This document shows, piece after piece, positions 40,489-50,208 of a DNA stretch of 51,086 nucleotides. Both the position numbers and the translations under genes were made by a program. Origin of the DNA: MED-G105 sp039819085 (GTDB lineage: Bacteria > Pseudomonadota > Alphaproteobacteria > Caulobacterales > Parvularculaceae). Numbering within the stretch: position 1 is the first letter of the stretch; every line of letters begins with the position of its first letter. The notes beneath the pieces are model-generated. The model saw only the letters and a program-made list of their open reading frames with translations, had not been told where the DNA came from and made no database searches. The DNA lies in contig JBCBSQ010000017.1 of assembly GCA_039819085.1 (NCBI GenBank), positions 1 to 51,086 on the forward strand, given 5' to 3'.

Positions 40489-42291
40489 CTAATCCTTCTT
40501 TTCCACGATCGGCGGCGTCACACGGATGTGCAATTCTTTAAGCTGCGCTTCGCTCGCCTCCGACGGGGCGGCGAGCATCAGGTCAAGCGCGCCTTGCGTC
40601 ATCGGGAACATCGTCACCTCCCGGATGTTCGCCTGGTCGGCGAGCAACATGACGATCCGGTCAACGCCGAGGGCGCAGCCCCCATGCGGCGGCGCGCCAT
40701 AGCGGAAAGCGTTCAGCATGCCGCCGAACTGCTCCTCCACGACCTCTTTGCCGTAGCCAGCGATCTCGAACGCCTTGTACATAATCTCCGGCAGATGGTT
40801 CCGGATCGCGCCTGAGCCCAGCTCATACCCGTTGCAGACGAGGTCATACTGGTAGGCCTTGATGGCGAGGCGTTCTTCATCCGTGTCCGCCGCTTCGAGC
40901 GCGCCAAGACCGCCCTGAGGCATGGAGAACGGGTTGTGGCCGAACTCGACCTTCTTGTTATCCTTGTCCCATTCATACATCGGGAAATCGACGATCCAGG
41001 CGAGCGCGAACTGGTCCCTGTCGGCAAGGTCCAGCTCGTCAGCGATAACGTTGCGGGCCTTCGCGGCGACGGCGACGAAGTCCGCGGGCTTGCCGGCGAG
41101 GAAGAACGCCGCGTCGCCGCCCTTAAGGCCCAATTGCTCGCGCACCGCCTCTGAGCGTTCCGGGCCGATGTTCTTGGCGAGCGGGCCTTTCGCCGCGCCG
41201 TCCTCGCCCCACATGATATATCCCATGCCGGGCAGGCCTTCTTTCTGGGCCCAGACATTCATCCGGTCACAGAAAGCGCGAGACCCGCCGCCGGGCGCGG
41301 GGATGGCGCGGATCTCATTGTGAACGTCCGCCTCCAGAATTTGCGCGAAAATCTTGAAGCCGCTTCCCCGGAAATGGTCGTTGACGACCTGCATCTCGAT
41401 CGGGTTGCGCAGGTCCGGCTTGTCGGAGCCGTATTTTAGCATCGCGTCTTCATAAGCGATGATCGGGAACGGATAGAGCGTCACGCGTTTGTCGCCGGCG
41501 AACGCCTTGAAGACGTCACGGGTGACCGGACCGACCGCATCAAAGACGTCCTGTCGTTCAACGAAGCTCATCTCCATGTCGAGCTGATAAAATTCGCCTG
41601 CGGACCGGTCCGCGCGGGCGTCTTCGTCGCGGAAGCACGGCGCCACCTGATAGTAACGGTCGAAGCCCGCCACCATGATGAGCTGCTTGAAGATCTGCGG
41701 CGCCTGGGGCAGCGCGTAGAACTTGCCCGGATGCAAGCGAGACGGCACCAGAAAGTCGCGCGCCCCTTCGGGCGATGACGCCGTCAGAATTGGCGTCTGG
41801 TATTCGGTGAAGCCCTCGCGCTCCATGCCGGCGCGGATTTCCCTGATGACCGCCGAGCGCAGGACAATGTTCCGGTGGAGGGTCTCCCGTCGCAGGTCGA
41901 GATACCGATGCGTCATGCGCACGTCTTCCGGGTACTCCGGCTCACCGAAGACCGGAAGCGGCAGGTCGTCGGCGGCCGACATCACCTCGAAGGTCGACAG
42001 CCGCACCTCGATCGCGCCCGTGGGAAGGTTGGGATTCACCGTCTCGTCGGTGCGGGCGACGACTTCGCCCGAAATCCGAATGACGCTCTCCTGCCGAACC
42101 CGCTCCACGTCGCCGAAAAACGCCGCTTCCGGCTCCACGACCAGCTGCGTCAGGCCATAGTGGTCGCGAAGATCGATAAACAGAAGTCCGCCATGGTCAC
42201 GCTTACGATGGACCCAGCCTGATAGGCGCACTTCGGAGCCGACGGCGTCGGCGCGCAATTCTCCGCAGGTGTGGGAGCGATAGGCGTTCAT
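40489..42291 (-). CDS. aspS: Aspartyl-tRNA synthetase, probably non-discriminating
   Basis: AspRS charges tRNA-Asp with aspartate. The 600-residue bacterial-type enzyme has the anticodon-binding OB domain (SGWVHRKRDHGGLLFIDLRD), the class II motif 2 region (FRDEDARADR), the GAD insertion domain, and motif 3 (GGCALGVDRIVML). His in RKRDHGG and Gly in the LPTGAIEV context match the two positions that make Pseudomonas AspRS non-discriminating, so it may also charge tRNA-Asn for later amidation by GatCAB. The ATG at 42291 follows GGAAGGA. The open frame to 42345 is not needed. It is divergent from rnd. Confidence 0.96.
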   Translation of the reverse strand: MNAYRSHTCGELRADAVGSEVRLSGWVHRKRDHGGLLFIDLRDHYGLTQLVVEPEAAFFGDVERVRQESVIRISGEVVARTDETVNPNLPTGAIEVRLSTFEVMSAADDLPLPVFGEPEYPEDVRMTHRYLDLRRETLHRNIVLRSAVIREIRAGMEREGFTEYQTPILTASSPEGARDFLVPSRLHPGKFYALPQAPQIFKQLIMVAGFDRYYQVAPCFRDEDARADRSAGEFYQLDMEMSFVERQDVFDAVGPVTRDVFKAFAGDKRVTLYPFPIIAYEDAMLKYGSDKPDLRNPIEMQVVNDHFRGSGFKIFAQILEADVHNEIRAIPAPGGGSRAFCDRMNVWAQKEGLPGMGYIMWGEDGAAKGPLAKNIGPERSEAVREQLGLKGGDAAFFLAGKPADFVAVAAKARNVIADELDLADRDQFALAWIVDFPMYEWDKDNKKVEFGHNPFSMPQGGLGALEAADTDEERLAIKAYQYDLVCNGYELGSGAIRNHLPEIMYKAFEIAGYGKEVVEEQFGGMLNAFRYGAPPHGGCALGVDRIVMLLADQANIREVTMFPMTQGALDLMLAAPSEASEAQLKELHIRVTPPIVEKKD

Positions 42292-42497
42292 GTTCAAAGA
42301 TCCTTCCCCGACGGCGGCTGATCGATCGACGGGTGGGCGTGGCAAGGCCGCTTCGCCAAGTCAAGCCCGGACGAGGATCGACCCCGCTCCGCCAAAGGGC
42401 GAGACGTCCCCACTGGCGGCGCGGAGCGGGTCGCGGTACACCCCCGGTTTCGCGCGGGGCCAGGTGGGAGGCCGCCGGAGCAGTTGAGGGAGGCGGC

Positions 42498-43646
42498 ATG
42501 CGTGTAGTCACAACGACGGAAGAGCTGTCGGCGTTTTGTGATGAGATCAAGACGCAAGAGTTCGTCACCGTCGACACTGAATTCATGCGGGAAAAGACCT
42601 ACTGGCCGATCCTGTGTCTCATTCAGGTCGCCGCGCCGAACGCCGAAGCGATCATCGACCCGCTCCCTGAGGAGATCGATCTCGCGCCGCTGCTGGATCT
42701 CCTAGCACTGCAGGACGTCGTCAAGGTCTTTCACGCTGCGCGCCAGGATGTGGAGATTTTTGTCCGCCTGATGGGACGACCGCCTGCGCCGTTGTTTGAC
42801 ACCCAGGTTGCGGCCATGGCGTGCGGCTTTGGCGATCAGATCGGGTACGAGCCGTTGATGCGCGCGCTCCTCGGCGCGAAGATAGACAAGGGCTCCCGGT
42901 TCACGGACTGGTCGCGCAGGCCGCTGTCGGACAAGCAACTGACGTACGCCCTCTCGGACGTCACGCACCTGCGCGACGCCTACCCCATTCTCGCGCGCAA
43001 GCTCGACCGCGACGATCGTCGAGACTGGGTGGCGGAGGAAATGTCCGCCCTCATCGACCCCGGCCTTTACCGCACTGAACCGGAGGAGGCCTGGCGGCGT
43101 CTGAAGCTGCGCAATGTCCGGCCGTCAGAGATTGGCGCGGTAATGAAACTTGCGGAATGGCGCGAGCGGGAGGCTCAAGGACGCGACGTGCCGCGCGGTC
43201 GCATCATCAAGGACGAAGCGATTTTCGAAATCGCGCGGCTGAAGCCTCAGACAGCGGACGATCTCGCGCGCGCGCGCTCCCTTCCGAACGGGACGGAGCG
43301 GTCAAAGTTCGGCGTCGCCATCCTCGACGCCGTCAAGGAGGGCGGCGCGATCCCGCGGGAGGAGTTGCCCAAGGTGGACCGTAACCCGAACCGGACGCCG
43401 CCGCCGCCGGATGTCGTCGACATGCTGAAGGTCGTCCTGAAGCGGCAATGCGAGCGGCACGACGTCGCGCCTCGCCTCATCGCGTCCGGCGCCGATCTGG
43501 AGGAACTTGCGCTCAATCCGCAAGCGGACATTCCGGCCTTGAAAGGCTGGCGGCGCGAGGTTTTCGGCGAGGCGGCCGAGAAAGTGATGCGCGGCGAAAT
43601 CGCGCTTCGGCTCGTTGGCGGTAAGCTCGACCTCGTGGAGCTTTAA
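42498..43646 (+). CDS. rnd: Ribonuclease D
   Basis: RNase D is a 3'-5' exonuclease that trims tRNA and other stable RNA. The 382-residue protein has the DEDDy residues: D26 and E28 (VDTEFMRE), D84 (AARQDVEIF), Y150 and D154 (YALSDVTHL). A C-terminal HRDC domain follows (~210-290), and a second helical region ends the protein. The ATG at 42498 follows GAGGGAGG. It is convergent with ppx with only ten bases between the stops. Confidence 0.93.
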   Translation: MRVVTTTEELSAFCDEIKTQEFVTVDTEFMREKTYWPILCLIQVAAPNAEAIIDPLPEEIDLAPLLDLLALQDVVKVFHAARQDVEIFVRLMGRPPAPLFDTQVAAMACGFGDQIGYEPLMRALLGAKIDKGSRFTDWSRRPLSDKQLTYALSDVTHLRDAYPILARKLDRDDRRDWVAEEMSALIDPGLYRTEPEEAWRRLKLRNVRPSEIGAVMKLAEWREREAQGRDVPRGRIIKDEAIFEIARLKPQTADDLARARSLPNGTERSKFGVAILDAVKEGGAIPREELPKVDRNPNRTPPPPDVVDMLKVVLKRQCERHDVAPRLIASGADLEELALNPQADIPALKGWRREVFGEAAEKVMRGEIALRLVGGKLDLVEL

Positions 43647-43656
43647 GCAAACAAAC

Positions 43657-45171
43657 TCAATCCTCGAAGTCGGTCCGCAACTCCAGGTCAAATGCGTCGG
43701 CGAGCGCGGTCAGACGTTTTCGAGCGCTGTCGTGGAGAAGATCCCGCGTTTGCGCGGGCGCTTCGAAAACGATCGCGTCGCCGACCCGCCGCAATGCGCA
43801 TGCTTCAAGCGCAGGCGCCGCCTTCGGCGCGAACGTCGCCACAAACCGCATGGCGAGGCCGAGCCGCAGCGCAAACAGCCGCGCCTCGTGCTCCAGGAGA
43901 GCATCGACTGGCGTCGGCTCGGTTTCCGCGCCCTTTCCTTCGTAGCGGGTGCGCGCCGCGATCGCGAGCATGACGCGTTCGTCGTGGGTGACGCCGTAAA
44001 GCGACGCGCGCAGCGCCGCATCATAGGCCTGCCGACCGCGATGATCGGGATGAAAGTAAGAGCCGGCGTCGATGAGCGCGCAGGCCGCCGCGACGATCCG
44101 TGTCCGCGCCGGCCCGTCCGCTTCGAAAAGCGGCGCAATGGTCTGAGCCGCCGCGCGGCCATATTCAGGTGACGGACTAAGTCGACGGGCGAAAAACTCC
44201 GCGCCCACGATGAGAGGGTCAAGCGCCCGCGCCTCAGGCGTCAGCGAATCGTAGATAAGGCCTTCACGGAGCCCGCCAGCCGATACGATAACGCGGGTCG
44301 CAGAAGACGCCTGCAGCGTTTCCCCCAGCACGATCGCCGCATACGGAATAGCGTCAATGCGCCGACGCGGCACGGAGCGGTCGCTTTCCAAAGACTCACG
44401 GCTCTGGCTCGCCACAAAGTCGCAAATTGAGAGCGCCTTGGCGCGCGGGATGACGTATTCGTGGAGAATGGGCAGCGGATAGCCGCGCACCCGCATCTCC
44501 ATCCGCGCGAGCGCGCGCCATGCGCCGCCGACGGCGTAGATCGTCTCATCCGAGCCGGCCGCGAGAAACGACGCTTTTGCGATCTCCTCCCGGGCCAGCG
44601 CGCGGGCCTTCTTCATGTCGCCGCCGCTCGCCCGAATGAGTGAAAACGCGCCAATCGGCAGGCTGGCCGCATCGCCCAACTCGCCATCGCGGACCGCGAC
44701 AAGTTCAAGACTGCCGCCGCCCATATCACCGATGACGCCTTGCGCGCGCGGTTCGAAGGATACGACGCCAAGCGCGGCGAGTTCCGCCTCCCGCGCGCCG
44801 CCGATGATCTCAACTTCAAGATCGACTTCGCGCGCGCGCGCCACGAAGTCAGCGCCATCCGCCGCACCCCGGAGCGCGGCCGTGGCGACCGCCCTCGCCG
44901 GCGGATCGCCGTAAGCAGACAAGATCTTGCGGAACCGGCGCAGCGTCTCCAGCGCCGCCGCCACCGCCGCCGGGTTCAGGCGTCCATCCGGACCAATGTC
45001 ACGGCCTAGTCCGCACAAGGATTTTTCATTGACGATCGCGAAGGGCGCGCGAGGCGGACCTTCAAAGATGACGAGCCGCACCGAGTTTGATCCGATATCG
45101 ATGACGGCCCGCCGCAAATCGCGGCCACCGCCAATCGCTTCGTCAGCCGTCTGCAGCATCAACTCCATCAT
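43657..45171 (-). CDS. ppx: Exopolyphosphatase, Ppx/GppA family
   Basis: This 504-residue ASKHA-fold phosphatase degrades polyphosphate or pppGpp. The N-terminal ATPase-like domain has VIDIGSNSVRLVIFEG (~23-38) and GDMGGGSLEL (~146-155), the phosphate-binding loops of the family. The C-terminal HD-like helical domain carries HPDHRG. It is preceded by ppk1 on the same strand with a gap of 39 bases, so synthesis and breakdown of polyphosphate are probably co-regulated. The start could be either of two ATGs at 45171 and 45168. Confidence 0.93.
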   Translation of the reverse strand: MMELMLQTADEAIGGGRDLRRAVIDIGSNSVRLVIFEGPPRAPFAIVNEKSLCGLGRDIGPDGRLNPAAVAAALETLRRFRKILSAYGDPPARAVATAALRGAADGADFVARAREVDLEVEIIGGAREAELAALGVVSFEPRAQGVIGDMGGGSLELVAVRDGELGDAASLPIGAFSLIRASGGDMKKARALAREEIAKASFLAAGSDETIYAVGGAWRALARMEMRVRGYPLPILHEYVIPRAKALSICDFVASQSRESLESDRSVPRRRIDAIPYAAIVLGETLQASSATRVIVSAGGLREGLIYDSLTPEARALDPLIVGAEFFARRLSPSPEYGRAAAQTIAPLFEADGPARTRIVAAACALIDAGSYFHPDHRGRQAYDAALRASLYGVTHDERVMLAIAARTRYEGKGAETEPTPVDALLEHEARLFALRLGLAMRFVATFAPKAAPALEACALRRVGDAIVFEAPAQTRDLLHDSARKRLTALADAFDLELRTDFED

Positions 45172-45210
45172 GCAGTGGCAAGAATCGCCGCCGCCGCGAA
45201 GCGCGAGCGG

Positions 45211-47427
45211 TTACCTGCGCGGCGTGATCGGGCTTGGGGCATTGTACTGAATGGAGGCGCCGCGGCCGGAAAGGCTGGGATTGATCATCATGTAGTGGTG
45301 CACGTTAAAGGGCGTGACGTCTTCGGGCACCTCGACCCGAACATATGTCCCGTCAGGCTCAAGCCGCCAACTTTGAGCTTCGTCTTTGAGGTTAGCAACC
45401 ATAATCTGGTCGAGGATCTGGCTGTGGACAGTGGGGTTCTCCACCGGACACAGAACTTCCACGCGGCGATTGAGATTGCGCGGCATGCAATCCGCCGAGG
45501 AGATAAAGACTTTCGCCTGCGGGTTCGGCAATGGCTTGCCGGCGCCAAAGCAGTAAATGCGCGCATGCTCAAGAAACCGGCCGACGATACTCTTTACGCG
45601 AATGTTTTCTGAGAGACCCGGCACGCCGGGCCGCAAACAACAAATGCCGCGAATCACCAGATCAACCTGAACGCCCGCCTCGCTCGCGTCGTAGAGTTTG
45701 TCGATGATCACGCCATCGACCAGAGAATTCATCTTCATCCAGATAGACGCCGGCCGGCCGGCCCGCGCATGCCGAATCTCATCCTCAATCAGGCCCGTCA
45801 GCCGCTGACGCAGATCAATCGGCGCGACGGCGAACTTCTCGAAATCATTCGGCCGGGCGTACCCGGTGATGTGATTAAAGACCTTCGCCGCGTCGCGCCC
45901 GATCGCCGGGTCGCAGGTGAAGAGCGAAAGGTCTGTGTAGATCTTCGCCGTGATCGGATGGTAGTTGCCCGTCCCCACATGCACATAGGTGCGAATGGCG
46001 TCACCTTCCTGACGCGCAACGAGCGAAAGCTTCGCGTGCGTTTTGTAGTCAAGAAATCCGTAAACGACATTCACGCCTGCGCGTTCTAGCGCGCGCGCCC
46101 ATCTGATATTCGCCTCTTCGTCGAACCGCGCCTTTAGTTCCACAAGGGCGGTCACATTCTTGCCCGCCTCCGCCGCGTCGATCAGCGCCTCAACGATAGG
46201 CGAGCGCTCCGAGGTGCGGTAAAGCGTCTGTTTGATGGCGACAACGTCCGGATCGGCGCCCGCCTGCTTCAGGAAACGAACAACGACGTCAAACGACTCG
46301 TAAGGGTGGTGAACGACGATGTCTTTTTCGCGAATAGCGGAGAAACAGTCGCCGCCATGCTCGCGGATGCGTTCGGGAAACCGCGGCTCATAGGGCGGGA
46401 ACTGAAGGTCGAGACGCTCTTTCGGGATCAGTTGAGCGGTCTGCGCGAGCCCAAGCATACCGTCGATGATCGTCACGTCCTGCGGCGCGGCGCCGATGCG
46501 GTCGATGACGAGCTTGCGCATGTCCTCCGGCGTCGACGCCTCCATCTTCAGGCGTATGACATCGCCGCGCCGCCGGCGTTTGAGCATTGTCTCAAACACT
46601 CGGACGAGGTCTTCGGCTTCCTCTTCAATCTCAACGTCGGAGTCGCGCACGATGCGGAACGCCCCGCTCGCCATCAGTCGGGTCCCCGGGAAAATGTGCC
46701 CCACAAAGCGAACAATCAGCTGCTCCAGCGGGATGAACCTGACGCCTTCGGTCTTCGCCGCCACCCCGTCGCCTGCGGGCAGCCTGATAAACCGCCTCAA
46801 ATTGTGGGGAAGCGCCAGCACGTTCGTCAGGCGCGATCCGTCCTTATGCGAAAGATCAAGGCACAGCACGTGTCCGAGATTTGGCACAAACGGGAAAGGA
46901 TGAGCCGGATCCAAGGCAATCGGCGTGAGGACCGGAAATATGTTCGTCAGGAACTCGTTCTCGGCCCACGCGGCTTCTTCATCCGTCAGATCCGCTTCGG
47001 AGACGATGTGAACGCCAGCCTCCTCGATCAATGGCTGAAGGGTCCGCCATGTCGCCTGCTGTCGCTCCATGAGGCCTTGCGTCGCCACATTGATCAGCTT
47101 CAGCTGCTCTTCTGCGTTCAGCCCTTCCTGACTGACGACATTGACGTTTTCGCGCACCTGGCCGCGCAGGCCGGCGATGCGCACCATAAAGAACTCATCG
47201 AGATTGCTCGCCGAGATCGACAGGAACCGCAAACGCTCAAGCAGAGGATGCTTTTCGTTAGCCGCCTCCTCAAGAACCCGGTCATTGAAGGCGAGCCACG
47301 AGAGTTCGCGATTGATAAAACGGTCCGGCGAGGAACGGTCGATACGCAACGCAGCGCCATTGCCCGGATCAAGAAGATCCGCCGGCCGGTCCGTTCTCGT
47401 CGCGCCGTCATCCGCCGCAGCGCTCAT
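45211..47427 (-). CDS. ppk: Polyphosphate kinase 1
   Basis: PPK1 makes long-chain polyphosphate from ATP. The 738-residue protein has the N domain (FINRELSWLAFNDRVLEEA, ~37-55), the H domain, and the two C-terminal PLD-like domains. The phosphohistidine region is YVHVGTGNYH around residue 482, and MDRNLNRRVE-type sequence is seen as MPRNLNRRVE. A GAGGAAAAGG site precedes the ATG. It lies 118 bases after the hdaA stop and 39 bases before ppx. Confidence 0.96.
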   Translation of the reverse strand: MSAAADDGATRTDRPADLLDPGNGAALRIDRSSPDRFINRELSWLAFNDRVLEEAANEKHPLLERLRFLSISASNLDEFFMVRIAGLRGQVRENVNVVSQEGLNAEEQLKLINVATQGLMERQQATWRTLQPLIEEAGVHIVSEADLTDEEAAWAENEFLTNIFPVLTPIALDPAHPFPFVPNLGHVLCLDLSHKDGSRLTNVLALPHNLRRFIRLPAGDGVAAKTEGVRFIPLEQLIVRFVGHIFPGTRLMASGAFRIVRDSDVEIEEEAEDLVRVFETMLKRRRRGDVIRLKMEASTPEDMRKLVIDRIGAAPQDVTIIDGMLGLAQTAQLIPKERLDLQFPPYEPRFPERIREHGGDCFSAIREKDIVVHHPYESFDVVVRFLKQAGADPDVVAIKQTLYRTSERSPIVEALIDAAEAGKNVTALVELKARFDEEANIRWARALERAGVNVVYGFLDYKTHAKLSLVARQEGDAIRTYVHVGTGNYHPITAKIYTDLSLFTCDPAIGRDAAKVFNHITGYARPNDFEKFAVAPIDLRQRLTGLIEDEIRHARAGRPASIWMKMNSLVDGVIIDKLYDASEAGVQVDLVIRGICCLRPGVPGLSENIRVKSIVGRFLEHARIYCFGAGKPLPNPQAKVFISSADCMPRNLNRRVEVLCPVENPTVHSQILDQIMVANLKDEAQSWRLEPDGTYVRVEVPEDVTPFNVHHYMMINPSLSGRGASIQYNAPSPITPRR

Positions 47428-47545
47428 GCCTTTTCCTCGTCATCCGTCAGCCGCCGCTCTAGTCGCGCGGCGAAAAGATTAAGCGCATCCGTTGCTTGGG
47501 CAATACATCGGAAGCGGCGGATGGCGCAACGGCCGAGCGCCCCGA

Positions 47546-48397
47546 TCAATCTTCGCCCTCGAGCGCCGCAATCGTTTTGCCGGCGAGGCGCAAGGTGATG
47601 GCGGTCTGCGCTTCAATGGCCGCCGCGTCGATCGCGTCAACGAATGCGGCGACGGCCGCGAGACGTCGCGGCAGCCGGCGCGACGCATATTCAACGACCT
47701 TCTCGCCGACCGTCAGCTGGCGGTCGACGAAGAGCTTTTCCATCACCTTGCGGATCAGGGCCTCATCGGGGGTTGAAACGCAGAGCCGCGGCGCCGCGCC
47801 AAGCCGCGTTGCAAGGTCGACGACCCCACCCGCCCATTCCTCGGGCGCGCCCCGGCCCACCAGCGCAAGTCGACCACTGTTCCGACGCCAACGCTGCAGC
47901 ACCTCGATAAGGACATCCGGGCGATCAAACCCATCGGCGCCATCAATCACCAAAGGCGCAGCGGAGTTATTCTGGCCGTCGCGAGCCAACGCCGCCAACG
48001 CCGTCCCGCCGTCCTCCCGGAGGTCAATCAGGAGCGCCCCCAGCGCTTCCGCCGCAATCGACGCAAGATGCGTTTTGCCTGCGGACGGCGCGCCGCAAAT
48101 CACCAGAAACGGTTCGTCGGAACCGAGCCAGGCGTCGAGCGTCGTGATATCGGCGCCGTTCCCGGGCGTTACAATATATGCGTCCCGGCCCATGTACGGA
48201 CGACGCTTCGGCAGATCCAGCGGCAGCTGCGCCCCCGCGCCAGCCCGAGACATCGTATTGGTGACTGCGCGTTCTGAAAGACGCGTCGCGCCACCGCTCT
48301 CCCCCTGGTCGTCCGAATGCATCGCCTCCGCGTCCGCTCCTCTTTGAGGCGCGCCGTCGGAGCCAGGCGCGAACGCGTCCATCACGTCCGTGCGCAC
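47546..48397 (-). CDS. hdaA: DnaA-related regulatory inactivation protein HdaA
   Basis: HdaA is the AAA+ DnaA-like protein that, with the sliding clamp, triggers ATP hydrolysis by DnaA and prevents re-initiation of replication. The clamp-binding motif QLPLDLP is followed by the Walker A GAPSAGKTH and a Walker B-like PLVIDGAD. The first recognisable family residues begin at MSRAGAGAQLPLDLP (48253), giving 235 residues. The frame runs open to a GTG at 48397 with a disordered extension of 48 residues and an ATG at 48382. None has a clear ribosome binding site, so the start is open. It sits between the DUF2066 gene and ppk. Confidence 0.85.
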   Translation of the reverse strand: MRTDVMDAFAPGSDGAPQRGADAEAMHSDDQGESGGATRLSERAVTNTMSRAGAGAQLPLDLPKRRPYMGRDAYIVTPGNGADITTLDAWLGSDEPFLVICGAPSAGKTHLASIAAEALGALLIDLREDGGTALAALARDGQNNSAAPLVIDGADGFDRPDVLIEVLQRWRRNSGRLALVGRGAPEEWAGGVVDLATRLGAAPRLCVSTPDEALIRKVMEKLFVDRQLTVGEKVVEYASRRLPRRLAAVAAFVDAIDAAAIEAQTAITLRLAGKTIAALEGED

Positions 48398-48415
48398 GCT
48401 GACTCGACCGCCGCG

Positions 48416-49969
48416 TTATTCATCTCTTCGGCGGTAACCCGCAGGCGTCGGTGACATGTCGCCGTACGCCGGGGCCAGCCGCTCATCGCGCGCGCCCGCG
48501 TCGACGCCCTCGACGTCGCCCCCGATGTCGCCCCCGATGTCGCCGAAGCGACGCCGACGATCGCGCTGCCGCAGGAATCGCTGGCCGCGAACCCGGGACG
48601 CCACTTCAGGCGTTGCGAGGAACCACCTTTCACCCATCTCGGTCCAGAAGACGATCCCCTGATTTTCAAGCGCCGTCGTCAAGCGGGACGGATCGCCAAA
48701 GACCCGGATGTCCATTTCAGCGCCGCGCGGCGACAGGCCGGATATCTGAACAGCGCCCACCAGGGGCGTATCTATCAGCGCGCCGCGAATACGGGCCCAA
48801 TCCCCTAGGCCGTCAAAAAAGGCCGTGGCCGCAAGCACTGCGTCGCTTGCGTGATCGATCAGCGTTTCTTCTTTCCAGCCGCTCGCATAATTGGCGATGG
48901 CCGCTTCGATCAGACGTTCGGCGAGGATCGGAAAGTTGCCGCTCGCCTCCCCGCCGGTCGCCGATGCGATGACGTCGCCCACTTCCGCGGCGAAATCGCC
49001 CTTGGGAGAGGCGCCAAATCCGTAAATGTCCGATGTGTGGCGCAAATCCTGTCCGACGCCCTGATCATCGCCAAGGCCACCATCAAACGCGCGCCCGCCA
49101 TTCTCACCGACCAGATCCTCGCCCAACGTCGCCGCATCGGACGCCCCCGCAACGGAAGCGGCCTCACTGTACGCGTTTAGCAGCCGCACGGTCAGCTTGT
49201 CCTCGCCGTCCGACTGTCGAAGGCGCGCATGCGCGACGACCACCTGGCTGATCCCATACCGACGCGCCATGTCGGCGGCGGCGTCGATGTCGAGCGAAAG
49301 CGCGCCGTTCGCCGTGATCGTCGCTTCATCCTCCACATCGCCCGCAGGCGCCACGAAGGGCGTAAGCTCATGCGTGTATGGACGGGATTTCCACGCCGCC
49401 ATCCAGGGATTGTTGGCCTCCCAGAGATAGACGCCAGAATCCGTCTGCAGCACCGGCAGAACAAGCGCGGTCCGGGTCTGGGCTTCGCTATACGGAAGCG
49501 CCGCATCCTTGAGAAGTCGACGGACCGAGTTCGGCTTAAACCGATAAGTGATGAATGCGCGATAAAGCCTTGAAGAACTTTTCTCTTCATAGACTTCAAA
49601 GCTTTGCTCTAACGCGACGAGTTCGCGTCCTGTGATCTCGATCGGCTGCTTTACGCCGCCAATCTCGCCATCTGCAAGCGCGGGCGCAGGCTCACTGGCG
49701 GCGAGGGACGGCAGATAGCGCCACTCCGCTTCGGGCGTCAGGCGCCGCAACAGAATGTCGAGCGCGCGCCGCCGACCGGCGTCCTGCGCGCGGTCCTTTG
49801 CCTGGGTCGCGGTGTCAGCGCTTGCCTGAACGGGCACTTTTGCGACGACGAAAACGCTATCCTCAGCCGAGGCGACGCCAGCAAACGCCAATCCGATGAT
49901 CGCGGCCAGGCCCGCCAAGGTCCGCCGCGCATTCGCGACGGCGCGTCCAGTTATCCTACGCTCAAACAT
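48416..49969 (-). CDS. DUF2066 domain protein, exported
   Basis: This is a 517-residue protein with a signal peptide (TLAGLAAIIGLAFAGVASAE). The mature N-terminal part carries the DUF2066 landmarks VPVQASADTATQAKDRAQDAGRRRALDILLRRL and FEVYEEKSSSRLYRAFITYRF. It has repeated GDIGGDIGGDVEG near the C-terminus, a tandem from the DNA level. The function is unknown. In alphaproteobacteria it commonly precedes hdaA, as here, and it is divergent from purM. The ATG at 49969 follows AGGTGG; the open frame to 50140 overlaps the divergent gap. Confidence 0.87.
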   Translation of the reverse strand: MFERRITGRAVANARRTLAGLAAIIGLAFAGVASAEDSVFVVAKVPVQASADTATQAKDRAQDAGRRRALDILLRRLTPEAEWRYLPSLAASEPAPALADGEIGGVKQPIEITGRELVALEQSFEVYEEKSSSRLYRAFITYRFKPNSVRRLLKDAALPYSEAQTRTALVLPVLQTDSGVYLWEANNPWMAAWKSRPYTHELTPFVAPAGDVEDEATITANGALSLDIDAAADMARRYGISQVVVAHARLRQSDGEDKLTVRLLNAYSEAASVAGASDAATLGEDLVGENGGRAFDGGLGDDQGVGQDLRHTSDIYGFGASPKGDFAAEVGDVIASATGGEASGNFPILAERLIEAAIANYASGWKEETLIDHASDAVLAATAFFDGLGDWARIRGALIDTPLVGAVQISGLSPRGAEMDIRVFGDPSRLTTALENQGIVFWTEMGERWFLATPEVASRVRGQRFLRQRDRRRRFGDIGGDIGGDVEGVDAGARDERLAPAYGDMSPTPAGYRRRDE

Positions 49970-50208
49970 TCGCCACCTGTTCCGACAGTCGATTCCTGAA
50001 TTCGCCCTTGGCCAACCACCGGCCTCACCCGTTATTCGCTTATAGCCAGCATCGCGCGCGCCGACACCCCTCGACCCGCGAGCGCGAACGTGACATTCCC
50101 TTAGCGTTCCGACGCCGATAAACGAGTCCCAAGGCGACATCGAGGCGACGGAATGTTCTTGTCCAGCTTTTCACGCAAGGGAGCGGCGCACGGCGCCGAA
50201 ACGCTTAG

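Noticed and set aside
46306..47598. Long plus-strand open frame of 430 codons opposite ppk
   Set aside because: It is the antisense shadow of a well-supported PPK1 gene in high-GC DNA; the translation has no recognisable protein and is rich in Arg and His.
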